Shown one piece after another: positions 26,653 to 35,986 of a stretch of DNA of 64,000 nt. The notes beneath the pieces are model-generated. The model saw nothing but the letters and a program-made list of their open reading frames with translations, was not told the origin of the DNA and ran no database searches. How positions within the stretch are numbered: position 1 is the stretch's first letter; each line of letters starts with the position of its first letter. A program made the position numbers and the translations under genes. Source of the stretch: Streptomyces sp. NBC_00289 (GTDB lineage Bacteria; Actinomycetota; Actinomycetes; Streptomycetales; Streptomycetaceae); NCBI RefSeq assembly GCF_041435115.1, contig NZ_CP108046.1, positions 4,278,001 to 4,342,000 of the forward strand. Reading direction: 5' to 3'.

Positions 26653-27183
26653 CTACCGGAAGCTTCCCGTTCGCCGCCGTCGGCGGTTGCGCAGCGCGGC
26701 GTCCACGGAGAAGACGGAGGCGCCCGCGAGGACGAGAGGGATCCACGCCATCAGGTAGGGGAGATCGTTGCCGTAGTAGTAGGGGTCGGAGGCCCAGCTG
26801 ACGGTCAGCCACAGGCTCAGGGAGATCAGTACACCGCCGAGCGCGGCCAGGCGGGCGAGCAGGCCGATCAGGGTGCCGATGCCGACGGCGAGCTCACCGA
26901 AGGCGATCGCGTACCCGAAGCCGACCGGGCTCTTCAGGGCCATGTCGATCATGGCCGGGATGGCCGCGGTGTCGCGGACCCCGCGCATCATGTCGCCGAC
27001 CGAGCCGGAACCGGAGTCCTTCAGGAACGCGCTGTCGGTGAGTTTGTCCAGGCCGGCGTAGATGAAGGTGACGCCGAGAAAGACGCGTAGCGGGAGCAGC
27101 GCGTAGCGGGTGGCGGTCTCCCGCCAGTCGCCGCCGCCCCCCGCGTAGGGAGTGTGCGTGTCCGTACGAATGCCGTGAGTCAT
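26653..27183 (-). CDS. DoxX family membrane protein
   Basis: A 176-residue four-helix protein of the DoxX family: LLPLRVFLGVTFIYAGLDKL near residue 31, then FGYAIAFGELAVGIGTLIG, and a basic C-terminus (RNRRRRRTGSFR). DoxX proteins are membrane-bound and have been linked to thiol redox or quinone functions; the role here is unknown. The ATG at 27183 is preceded by TGAGGACG. Single gene, converging with the PspC operon. Confidence 0.88.
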   Translation of the reverse strand: MTHGIRTDTHTPYAGGGGDWRETATRYALLPLRVFLGVTFIYAGLDKLTDSAFLKDSGSGSVGDMMRGVRDTAAIPAMIDMALKSPVGFGYAIAFGELAVGIGTLIGLLARLAALGGVLISLSLWLTVSWASDPYYYGNDLPYLMAWIPLVLAGASVFSVDAALRNRRRRRTGSFR

Positions 27184-27338
27184 CGTCCTCAGCCGCCTCT
27201 CGCCCGCCGTACCGTGACTCCTCGAATGACGATACGTACGGGAGGGAAGTTCGGCTCATTCCGGTCCCGGCCAGTTTTTCCGACTTGGTCCGCTTCGACG
27301 CCCGCCGTGCCGACCGGTGGGGCAGGAGAGCCGGTCGG

Positions 27339-28616
27339 TCAGTCCGTCACATCGATCGCGTACCGGTTGGTCTCCACGCCCGCTGCCGTGATCACCTGGA
27401 CCTCCACCCGTCCGGGCTCGACGTCCGCCGGCACCGGCACGGTGAGGACCGCGTCCGTGGGGTTGCTGAAACCGCCGGCGACCGGCACGAGCGGAACATG
27501 CACGTGCACCGCGCCGATGCGTACGACCATCCGCGACAGCCGTTCGGCGGTCTGGGCGCCCGGTGGCACGAAGGCCGCCCCGCGGATCTCGATGTCGTCG
27601 CCGGTGCGGATCGGCGCGTCCAGATCGCCGGCCTCCCGCGAGCGCACCACGGAGAGGATCACCGGCCGGCCTCCCTCGGCGTACTTCCCGGCCACATAGG
27701 TCGCCGCCGACACCAGCACCACCACCGCCAGACCCCAGGGGAGATCGGGCAGTTGGTCGGGCCGCCGGGCCAGCCGTACGGCCGCGAACAGCAGGGTGAC
27801 GGCGCTGATCACGACGTACTGGATGTCGGCGAAGGCCCCGCGGCCCGCGTCGTCGGTCAGCAGGTCGGCGGCCCGTGGCCGGTCCGCGCGCACCTTCTGC
27901 AGGCGCTGTCCCAGCACCCGCAGGCCGACCACCCGCCGTACCAGTACGGCGATCCCGCACACCACGGCGAGTACGGTCACCACGCCGGCGCCCCGGGCCA
28001 GTTCGAGGCCGGTGATCAGCGCGTCGCGCTGCGCGTGTCCGGAGGCCGCCGCGAGACGGCCCACCAGCACGAGCACGGCGTACACGACGAACAGCACCCA
28101 CGCCGCCGCCACCGCGCGGGAGGTGGACAGCCGGTTGTCCTCACCGATCACGGGTGCCAGCGCACCGCCCCGCGCCCGGTGGAACCACGAGGCCGCCGTC
28201 AGCGCACCGGCCACGAGCAGGGCCGCGAGGAGGCCGGCGGTGCGCGCCGTCGACCAGCCGGCGCCGATCGCCGTCAGCGACTGCACCAGGAGCAGCGCGA
28301 GGACCATCGACCACACGGCGAACGCCGTACGGCGCCACAGTCGCGTCAGCCACGCCTCGCCCTCGGCCCGCCCGCGCTCGGCGACGTGTTCCGCGGACTG
28401 CGTCAGTTCCTCCGAGACCCACTGCCGGGAGGCCGAGACCGAGTGGGCCACGGCTGCCGGCAGCCCCTGCCCGGCCGCGAATCCGTCCCGTTTCGAAAGG
28501 AATTCGGCGACTGCCCGCCGATGCCCCGCACGCGCCCCGTGCGGGCAGTCCCCGCAGGTGCAGCCGCCCCCGTGGGCAGCCGCTTCCGCGTTCTGTCTCG
28601 CCTCCTGCACCGCCAC
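27339..28616 (-). CDS. Multi-helix membrane protein with Cys-rich N-terminus and TIG-like C-terminal domain
   Basis: A 425-residue protein. The N-terminus carries a compact Cys cluster (GGGCTCGDCPHG, residues 16-27) that could bind a metal. Residues about 95-320 hold roughly six to seven membrane helices. The last 110 residues are a beta-rich domain (GDDIEIRGAAFVPPG, then GAVHVHVPLVPV and NPTDAVLTVPVPADVEPGRV) resembling an IPT/TIG fold. The start is GTG at 28616; a second GTG at 28610 is possible. It points away from the DUF4429 gene. No substrate or partner can be named. Confidence 0.75.
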   Translation of the reverse strand: MAVQEARQNAEAAAHGGGCTCGDCPHGARAGHRRAVAEFLSKRDGFAAGQGLPAAVAHSVSASRQWVSEELTQSAEHVAERGRAEGEAWLTRLWRRTAFAVWSMVLALLLVQSLTAIGAGWSTARTAGLLAALLVAGALTAASWFHRARGGALAPVIGEDNRLSTSRAVAAAWVLFVVYAVLVLVGRLAAASGHAQRDALITGLELARGAGVVTVLAVVCGIAVLVRRVVGLRVLGQRLQKVRADRPRAADLLTDDAGRGAFADIQYVVISAVTLLFAAVRLARRPDQLPDLPWGLAVVVLVSAATYVAGKYAEGGRPVILSVVRSREAGDLDAPIRTGDDIEIRGAAFVPPGAQTAERLSRMVVRIGAVHVHVPLVPVAGGFSNPTDAVLTVPVPADVEPGRVEVQVITAAGVETNRYAIDVTD

Positions 28617-28805
28617 GCCCGATGCCCGCCTTCCCCGCTACCCTCATGATCGGTGACCCCTGAGAAATCCGGTCACCGCGCGACAAACAACTCCCCCGCG
28701 ATGACAGCGAATTGTGCCCTACGGCACACCGCCCGTGTCCGGCAGGTCTGGTCAGCGCGGGTGAAGTGGCCGCCACCGTGTTGACCTGGCTGCGAGAATC
28801 TGCCC

Positions 28806-29690
28806 ATGGCCGAGATCATCCAGCGTGACGGGACCTGGGCCTTCGACGGCAGCACGGTCCGGATCACGCCGGGACTCCACCGCTCCGTGCCGCTGTTCCG
28901 GCAGACGTACGGAGAGGTCGCCGTGCCGCTGGAGGCCATCTCCGGGGTCGTCTACGAGCCGGAACGCAAGCGGGGCCGGCTGCGGATGCGGCTGCGTGAG
29001 GGCGCGGACCCGCTACTGCAGGCGACCGGTGGCCGGTTGCCCGACCCGGCGGACCCGTACCGGCTGGTCGTGGACGTCGACCGGGCCGGGGTCGCGGAGT
29101 ACGTGGCCGAGGAGATCCGCCACGCCCTGCTCCTGGACCAGATCCCCAAGGAGCCCACCCGGGCCTACCTCCTGCCCGGGCCGCCCGTCCCGGTCTCGGT
29201 CCGTTCGTCCGACGGCACGGTCTCCTTCGACGGCACCCAGGTGCGCATCGACTGGGCCGACACCTCCGACCGCGTCAAACGCGCGACCGGCCCGCGGATC
29301 ATCTCGGTGGCCGACGTGGTCCGGGTCGAGTGGCTGCCCAACTCCGGTTACGAGGACGGCTTCCTGCGCTTCGCGACCCGCGAGACGGCGTTCTCCAAGC
29401 TGCCGCCCGAGAAGGACCCGTACGCGCTGGACCTGTGGGGCAGTATCCGCCGCGACCTGCTCACGGCCCTCGTCGCGACCGCGGTCACGGCCCGCCTTCC
29501 GCACCCCTCCACCCAGGCCGGGGACCACCCCGCGGACCGGCCGCACCCGGCGGCGTCCGTGCCGCCCCCGGCCGACCATCACGACGTACTCCTGCGCCGG
29601 CTGCGGGAACTGGGCGAACTGCACCGGGCCGGGGTGCTGACGGACGAGGAGTTCGCGGCGACGAAGGCCGCGGTGCTACGGGGGTTCTGA
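28806..29690 (+). CDS. DUF4429 protein with C-terminal SHOCT domain
   Basis: A 294-residue cytoplasmic protein with two tandem DUF4429 units: MAEIIQRDGTWAFDGSTVRI at the N-terminus and a second beginning SSDGTVSFDGTQVRIDW near residue 137. A Pro/His-rich linker precedes a C-terminal SHOCT oligomerisation helix pair (LRRLRELGELHRAGVLTDEE). The repeated PH-like fold suggests a lipid- or protein-binding adaptor (inference). The ATG at 28806 lacks a strong ribosome-binding site. It converges with the aldolase gene 32 bp away. Confidence 0.88.
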   Translation: MAEIIQRDGTWAFDGSTVRITPGLHRSVPLFRQTYGEVAVPLEAISGVVYEPERKRGRLRMRLREGADPLLQATGGRLPDPADPYRLVVDVDRAGVAEYVAEEIRHALLLDQIPKEPTRAYLLPGPPVPVSVRSSDGTVSFDGTQVRIDWADTSDRVKRATGPRIISVADVVRVEWLPNSGYEDGFLRFATRETAFSKLPPEKDPYALDLWGSIRRDLLTALVATAVTARLPHPSTQAGDHPADRPHPAASVPPPADHHDVLLRRLRELGELHRAGVLTDEEFAATKAAVLRGF

Positions 29691-29722
29691 CGCGGCGGGC
29701 AAGAAGGCACCCGCACGCACCC

Positions 29723-30517
29723 TCAGCTCAGCAAATCCGGTTCGGTTCGGCTGATGTCCTGCCACAACGGCTGGTAGTTGATCCAGGCGACGAGGTCGCC
29801 GCCCAGTTGCTCCCGGGTCGCGACCGCCGCCTTGTGGTCGATGAGCACCGGGCGCCCGGCCGCCTTCGCCGACAGCTGCACCTGGGAGGAGCGTTCCATG
29901 GACAGGAACCACCAGGCCGCCGCGTCCACCGAGTCGCCGACCGTCAGCAGGCCGTGGTTGCGCAGCACGAGGGCCTTGTGCGAGCTGAGCGCGCTCGCGA
30001 TCCGGCGGCCCTCGACGGCGTCGACGGCGACGCCGGTGTAGGCGTCGTACAGGGCGTGGTCCTCGTAGAACGCGCAGCTCTCCTGCGAGATGGGGTCGAG
30101 CAGGTCGCCGAGTGCGGCGAGGGCCCGGCCGTAGACCGAGTGGCAGTGGGCGACCGCGACGACGTCGGGGCGGGCGGCGTGCACCTGGGCGTGAACGGTG
30201 AACGCCGCCTGGTTGACGTGGTAGCGGCCCTCGATCACCTGCCCGTCCGTGTTGGCGAGGACGAGGTCGCTCACCGTGACGTGCTTGAACGGCATACCGA
30301 ACGGATTGACCCAGAAACAGTCACTGAACTCCGGGTCGCGTGCGGTGATGTGCCCCGACACCCCGTCCTCGAAGCCGCGCGCCCCGAAGATCCGCAGCGC
30401 GCCCGCGAGCCGCTCCTTGCGGTGCCGGCGCTCGTCGTCGACCGAGTCGTGCATCGGCGGCATCGCGAACCGGAGCCGGTCCGTGGGCAGCGGCGGGGGT
30501 GGAGTGGGCCCGGGCAT
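29723..30517 (-). CDS. Class II aldolase/adducin family protein
   Basis: A 264-residue protein of the zinc-dependent class II aldolase (fuculose-phosphate aldolase-like) family. The substrate-binding loop GFEDGVSGHITARDP is near residues 48-62. Metal ligands are in AVAHCHSVYG, with a third His in VLRNHGLLTVGD. A Pro-rich leader precedes it. It could act on a sugar phosphate or be a decarboxylase/adducin-type relative; the sequence does not decide. The ATG at 30517 has GGAGG four bases upstream. It is divergent from the PNPOx-like gene. Confidence 0.88.
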   Translation of the reverse strand: MPGPTPPPPLPTDRLRFAMPPMHDSVDDERRHRKERLAGALRIFGARGFEDGVSGHITARDPEFSDCFWVNPFGMPFKHVTVSDLVLANTDGQVIEGRYHVNQAAFTVHAQVHAARPDVVAVAHCHSVYGRALAALGDLLDPISQESCAFYEDHALYDAYTGVAVDAVEGRRIASALSSHKALVLRNHGLLTVGDSVDAAAWWFLSMERSSQVQLSAKAAGRPVLIDHKAAVATREQLGGDLVAWINYQPLWQDISRTEPDLLS

Positions 30518-30689
30518 AGGTCCTCCAGCACTGGGTTGCTTTACGGGGCGGAAGTTACCGTCGGTCAGCGCAGGAGAACAGGGATGTTATGCAAACATGA
30601 CGTTCGCAACGGAAATGCGGTACGCCGACCGGGACACGCAAGGCCGATACCGGACAGAAGATGTCAGGTATCAGCAGGACACTGACCCC

Positions 30690-31166
30690 ATGAGTCGTAC
30701 GAACTGGGCAGCCTTCGCCGCCGCGGCACCCGAATTCGCCGGAACCGTCGAGAACCGCTTCGGGGCCTTCACCCACCACACCCTCGCGACCCTCCGTAAG
30801 GACGGATCGCCCCGCACCACCGGCCTGGAGGTGCGTTTCCTGCGTGGCGAGCTGTGGCTCGGCATGATGCCGGACTCGCTCAAGGCGCTGGACCTGCGCC
30901 GCGACCCGCGCTTCGCGCTCCAGGCGAACCCCGGGGCCGGCACCGGCATGGGCGGCGGGGACGTGCGGATCAGCGGTCGGGCGATCGAGGTGACGGACGC
31001 GGAGACGAAGGCCGGATACGTGGAAGAGGTGGAACCGCCGGAGCCGTTCCACCTCTTCCGCACCGAGTTGACGGAGGTCGTACGCACCTCTGTCGAGGAC
31101 GACACGTACCTGGTCGTCGAGGTCTGGCGGCCCGGAGCGCCGGTGCGGACGCTCAGGCGGACCTGA
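30690..31166 (+). CDS. Pyridoxamine 5'-phosphate oxidase-like flavin/F420 protein
   Basis: A 158-residue split-barrel protein of the PNPOx-like group, which in actinomycetes includes FMN- or F420-dependent reductases. Typical barrel strands are HHTLATLRKDGSPRTTGLEV (about 30-49) and GELWLGMMPDSLKALDLRRD. The charged DVRISGRAIEV strand and the C-terminal YLVVEVWRPG strand close the barrel. The ATG at 30690 follows CAGCAGGA. Its cofactor and substrate are unknown. It converges with guaA. Confidence 0.85.
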   Translation: MSRTNWAAFAAAAPEFAGTVENRFGAFTHHTLATLRKDGSPRTTGLEVRFLRGELWLGMMPDSLKALDLRRDPRFALQANPGAGTGMGGGDVRISGRAIEVTDAETKAGYVEEVEPPEPFHLFRTELTEVVRTSVEDDTYLVVEVWRPGAPVRTLRRT

Positions 31167-31200
31167 CCCTCACGGCGTGCCTGACCTCACGACGCGGGGG

Positions 31201-32775
<1,575 letters not shown>

Positions 32776-32834
32776 GGTTTGCCTTCCGGCGGTGAGCAAG
32801 GGTGTCTGGGGTCGATTCTACCGGGGGCCGGAGT

Positions 32835-32960
32835 GGGGGTGCCGCCTGCGGGGTTTCGTCCCCTCCGCCCCTCCCCTTCCCGTCCCTGGGGCTGCCGCCC
32901 CGGGCCCCCGCTTCGGCCCGAGGGGCCTCCTCCTCGAACGCCGGACGGGCTGGACGTGCC
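32835..32960. repeat. Copy of a dispersed Streptomyces intergenic repeat
   Basis: The stretch containing GGGGTTTCGTCCCCTCC, CCCTGGGGCTGCCGCCCC, GCTTCGGCCC and AACGCCGGACGGGCTGGA matches, from memory, a GC-rich element found many times in Streptomyces genomes. It contains the strong hairpin GGGGCTGCCGCCCC. It lies just upstream of guaA and of the chorismate mutase promoter. Confidence 0.6.
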
Positions 32961-32971
32961 CGGCCCCCGGG

Positions 32972-33000
32972 TTGGACGGGGACCCGCTCCCGTGCATACT
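32972..33000 (+). promoter_or_regulatory. Promoter for the chorismate mutase leader transcript
   Basis: TTGGAC (32972-32977) and CATACT (32995-33000) are separated by exactly 17 bp. The -10 element ends 7 nt before the leader ATG at 33008, so the transcript would begin at or next to that ATG (leaderless). Confidence 0.65.
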
Positions 33001-33007
33001 GGGCCCC

Positions 33008-33079
33008 ATGCTCACGCACCCGACCTTCCTCTTTACCTATGGCAACCGGCCCACCGGCTGCCATGGTCGTGCTGCTTGA
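33008..33079 (+). CDS. Leader peptide for attenuation of chorismate mutase
   Basis: A 23-residue frame, MLTHPTFLFTYGNRPTGCHG then RAA, with two Phe and one Tyr codon in the run TTC-CTC-TTT-ACC-TAT (33026-33040). TTT and TAT are rare codons in this genome. A small hairpin (GGCA..TGCC, 33041-33062) begins immediately after the Tyr codon, and a 15-bp intrinsic terminator starts 21 bp after the stop. The arrangement is that of a Phe/Tyr-sensing attenuator: stalling at Phe/Tyr codons when these amino acids are scarce would favour an alternative pairing and read-through into chorismate mutase. This is inferred from sequence alone. Confidence 0.75.
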   Translation: MLTHPTFLFTYGNRPTGCHGRAA

Positions 33080-33099
33080 GCAACTGACAAGCGACTTCC

Positions 33100-33142
33100 C
33101 AGGCGCCCCGGGCCGACAAGGCCCGGGGCGCCTGTCGTTTTC
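33100..33142 (+). terminator. Attenuator terminator upstream of chorismate mutase
   Basis: CAGGCGCCCCGGGCC (33100-33114) and GGCCCGGGGCGCCTG (33120-33134) form a perfect 15-bp stem with loop GACAA, followed by TCGTTTTCC. Part of its left arm and loop (GGGCCG, 33110-33115) is complementary to CGGCCC at 33047-33052 in the leader, offering a possible antiterminator. Confidence 0.85.
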
Positions 33143-33188
33143 CCGGGTCCTGCCGTTCCGGGGCAGCCGTCCTCCAAAGGAGCCCCCT

Positions 33189-33470
33189 GTGACCGCGATC
33201 GACGTGACCGGCGCCCGTACCCCCGAGGCCGCCGAGGTGATCGGTGACGCCCGTGCGCGCATCGACGCGCTCGACGACCGGATCATCGGCCTCGTCCACG
33301 AACGGATGGCCGTGTCCGCCGTCATCCAGGACGCCCGGATCGCCTCCGGTGGCCGACGCGTGAACCTCTCCCGCGAGATGGAGGTCCTCGGCCACTACAG
33401 GGAGGCGCTGGACAGGCCCGGCACGTCCCTCGCCATGACGCTCCTCGAGCTGTGCCGCGGTCGCATCTGA
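33189..33470 (+). CDS. Chorismate mutase (AroQ type)
   Basis: A 93-residue all-helical chorismate mutase converting chorismate to prephenate, the first committed step to Phe and Tyr. The AroQ helix 1 pattern is visible in ARARIDALDDRIIGLVHERM (about 21-40), followed by the VSAVIQDARI and REMEVLGHYREAL helices. The GTG at 33189 follows AAAGGAG. It sits downstream of a leader peptide and terminator, matching end-product control by aromatic amino acids. It is a free-standing domain, not fused to dehydratase or dehydrogenase. Confidence 0.88.
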   Translation: MTAIDVTGARTPEAAEVIGDARARIDALDDRIIGLVHERMAVSAVIQDARIASGGRRVNLSREMEVLGHYREALDRPGTSLAMTLLELCRGRI

Positions 33471-33604
33471 GTTCGGGCCCCCTCTCACCCGTACGGCGCG
33501 TGACCGCGGCGTGAACCCCTTCGTTGGTCCCGGTGTCCGTGCCAGCCAGGGGCGGGCCCGAAAGAACCACGCGTGGCTCACTGGGGCGATGAGACGTACG
33601 GGTC

Positions 33605-33814
33605 GTGCCGTACGTCGTGGGACCTCGTCCCGGACAAGTGACCGGACGGCAGGGGACAGCAGCCCGGTCACCCAAGAGAACGGTCGGCTCCGGGGACGCC
33701 CGGGGCCGCCCGGCGGACACCACCCAGACCCGCAAGAGGCCCGGCCGGCCGAAGGCATCGGACAAGCGGCGCACCCCCCCGGCGCCGCTCCCCCAGGCAC
33801 CGGCGCTGCCCTGA
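33605..33814 (+). CDS. Possible small basic protein with AT-hook-like motif
   Basis: A 69-residue frame whose second half has GC-rich third positions and the sequence TQTRKRPGRPKASDKRR, containing a KRPGRPK core like an AT-hook, then a Pro-rich tail. A strong hairpin follows 15 bp after the stop, supporting transcription. The start is uncertain (GTG at 33605 or 33638) and no good ribosome-binding site is visible. It could be a small DNA-binding protein or an accidental frame. It lies in the 643-bp spacer 33471-34113. Confidence 0.4.
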   Translation: MPYVVGPRPGQVTGRQGTAARSPKRTVGSGDARGRPADTTQTRKRPGRPKASDKRRTPPAPLPQAPALP

Positions 33815-33829
33815 CGTCGGTGCTGACGA

Positions 33830-33868
33830 GCGAAGGGCCCCGCGGCTCCGCCCCGCGGGGCCCTTCGC
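33830..33868. terminator. 16-bp perfect hairpin downstream of the small basic ORF
   Basis: GCGAAGGGCCCCGCGG (33830-33845) and CCGCGGGGCCCTTCGC (33853-33868) pair perfectly around a 7-nt loop. It may terminate the chorismate mutase/small ORF transcript and the leftward GMC operon has its own end nearby. Confidence 0.75.
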
Positions 33869-34113
33869 ATGCCCGCGCACCTTCCCGCGCCCCGCCCATA
33901 CCCGGGCTCGTTCGCGTGCCCGTTCGCCGGGCCGGGTTCGCTTGGTCCGAACCTTCGAGAATTTCTGTGAGTGCGAACACAACCATTCACACTCGTCACG
34001 GATCAAACCCTGTGAACCAGGGGCCACACCCCTCGGAGAAGGACCTGCGCTCGGAGGGGGGCGCAGGTCCTTCTTCATGCCCGGCCCCGGCTCCGGGCCT
34101 ACTTGCTTCGGGC

Positions 34114-35928
34114 CTACTTCTTCGGCGGTACCGCCGGCATCCCCAGGAACGGCAGCCGCAGCGCGCCGAACGCCTCCGCGGGGACGGCCGGCGTCTTGGG
34201 CTCGACCGGCTGAAGGCGTTCGTAGGCCGCCGCCTGCGCCGGCCGCGGGTCGGTCTCGCCCTTGTTCGGCCAGTACGACATCGCCCGCTCGGCCTGGGCG
34301 GTGATCGTCAGGGACGGATTCACTCCCAGGTTCGCCGAGACCGCGGCGCCGTCGACGACCGAGATGCCGGAGTGTCCGTACAGGCGGTGGTACGGGTCGA
34401 TCACGCCGGTCTCGCGGGACGAACCGATCGGACAGCCGCCGAGGAAGTGGGCGGTGAGCGGGGTGCCCATCAGCTCGCCCACGTTCGAGCCGGCGAAGCC
34501 GTTGATCTCGGCGGCGATGGCGGAGGCGCCCTCGGAGGCGGCCTTGATCTGCTTGGGGTTCGGTGAGCCGTGGCCCTGCCTGGCCGTCAGCAGTCCCTTG
34601 CCCACGCCGTCCGGCTTGAGATGGGTCGTCAGGGAGTTGTCCAGGGACTGCATCACCAGACCGATGATGGTCCGCTCGGACCAGCGGCGGTTGGAGAGGG
34701 AGCGCAGGACCAGGACGGGGTGCCGCGCGGCATTGCGCAGCCAGGCCGCGGCCCGTGAGGTGCCCTCCGCGTACGGGACCTGGAGGATCGACAGGCCGCC
34801 CATCGAGTTGGAGCCCTTGCCGTAGCGGACCGGCTCGATGTGGGTGTTCGCGTCGGGGTGGATCGAGGAGGTGATGGCGACCCCGCGGGTGAAGTCGGCC
34901 TTCGGTTCGCCGGTGGCCCTGCGGTAGCGCCGGTCGCTGGTCTGCGCGCCCACCAGCGCCTCGGAGTTGGTGCGGGTCAGCTCGCCCAGCCGGTCCGAGA
35001 CGTGAGGGAGCTGGCCGCCCGCCTTCATGCGGTGCAGCAGGGTCTGGGTGCCGTAGGTGCCGGCGGCGAGGACGACCCGGCGGGCCTTGTAGGTCCGGCC
35101 CCGTCCCTTGCGGCGGTCGTCGGTGGGGAGGGTGGCCACGGCGTAGCCGCCCTGTGAGTCGTCGGTGACCGACACGACCGTGGTCAGCGGGTGCACGACC
35201 GCCCCCGCCTTCTCGGCGAGGTACAGGTAGTTCTCGTTGAGGGTGTTCTTCGCGCCGTGCCGGCAGCCGGTCATGCACTCGCCGCACTCGGTGCAGGCCT
35301 TGCGGTCGGGGCCCGCGCCCCCGAAGTAGGGGTCCGCGACCCGCTCGCCGGGCGTCGCCCGCACCGTCTTGTCGGCGTCCTCGCCGTCGCCGAAGAACAC
35401 CCCGACCGGCGCCATGTGGAAGGTGTCGCCGACGCCCATCCGCTCGGCGGCCGCCTTGAGGTGGACGTCGGACGGCGTCATGGTCGGGTTGAGCCGTACG
35501 CCGAGCATGCGCCGCGCCTGGTCGTAGTACGGCTCCAGCTCCGCCTGCCAGTCCGTGATGTCACGCCACTGCGGGTCCTCGAAGAACGGCTTCGGCGGTA
35601 CGTAGAGGGTGTTGGCGTAGTTGAGGGAGCCGCCGCCGACGCCCGCGCCCGCCAGGACCATGACGTTGCCCAGCAGGTGGATGCGCTGGAGGCCGTACAT
35701 GCCGAGCCTGGGCGCCCAGAGGTAGTTCTTCAGGTCCCAGGAGTTCTTGGGCAGCGTGCCGGGGGTGAAGCGGCGGCCCGCCTCCAGCACACCGACCCGG
35801 TAGCCCTTCTCCGTCAGGCGCAGGGCGGTGACGGAACCGCCGAAGCCCGAGCCGACGACGATGACGTCGTAGTCATGGTCGCGGCCGTCGTCCTCGCCCT
35901 GGTCGCGGACGGAGTTCTCCTGTGACAC
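34114..35928 (-). CDS. GMC-type FAD oxidoreductase, cholesterol-oxidase-like
   Basis: A 604-residue flavoenzyme. The FAD-binding Rossmann motif VIVVGSGFGGSVTALRL (about residues 22-38) is followed by the second FAD-binding segment LAGAGVGGGSLNYANT. A Cys-rich segment CTECGECMTGCRHGAKNTL (around 215-233) resembles a ferredoxin-type cluster-binding site found in one branch of cholesterol-oxidase-like proteins. The C-terminal GMC region has FLGGCPIGSS and GLNPSLTI-like sequence (NLGVNPSLTITAQAERA). There is no export signal. The GTG at 35928 follows GAGGAG. It follows the SSADH gene by 58 bp on the same strand. Confidence 0.85.
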   Translation of the reverse strand: MSQENSVRDQGEDDGRDHDYDVIVVGSGFGGSVTALRLTEKGYRVGVLEAGRRFTPGTLPKNSWDLKNYLWAPRLGMYGLQRIHLLGNVMVLAGAGVGGGSLNYANTLYVPPKPFFEDPQWRDITDWQAELEPYYDQARRMLGVRLNPTMTPSDVHLKAAAERMGVGDTFHMAPVGVFFGDGEDADKTVRATPGERVADPYFGGAGPDRKACTECGECMTGCRHGAKNTLNENYLYLAEKAGAVVHPLTTVVSVTDDSQGGYAVATLPTDDRRKGRGRTYKARRVVLAAGTYGTQTLLHRMKAGGQLPHVSDRLGELTRTNSEALVGAQTSDRRYRRATGEPKADFTRGVAITSSIHPDANTHIEPVRYGKGSNSMGGLSILQVPYAEGTSRAAAWLRNAARHPVLVLRSLSNRRWSERTIIGLVMQSLDNSLTTHLKPDGVGKGLLTARQGHGSPNPKQIKAASEGASAIAAEINGFAGSNVGELMGTPLTAHFLGGCPIGSSRETGVIDPYHRLYGHSGISVVDGAAVSANLGVNPSLTITAQAERAMSYWPNKGETDPRPAQAAAYERLQPVEPKTPAVPAEAFGALRLPFLGMPAVPPKK

Positions 35929-35986
35929 GTGCTCTCCTCGTTGAGAACGGGTGCTGCCCGGGCCGGCAGGACCGGCCCGGCAGGGC

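Noticed and set aside
33511..34566. Plus-strand ORF of 351 residues across the spacer and GMC gene 3' end
   Set aside because: Most of it is antisense to the GMC oxidoreductase and has no start signal. Only the shorter frame at 33605-33814 deserves mention.
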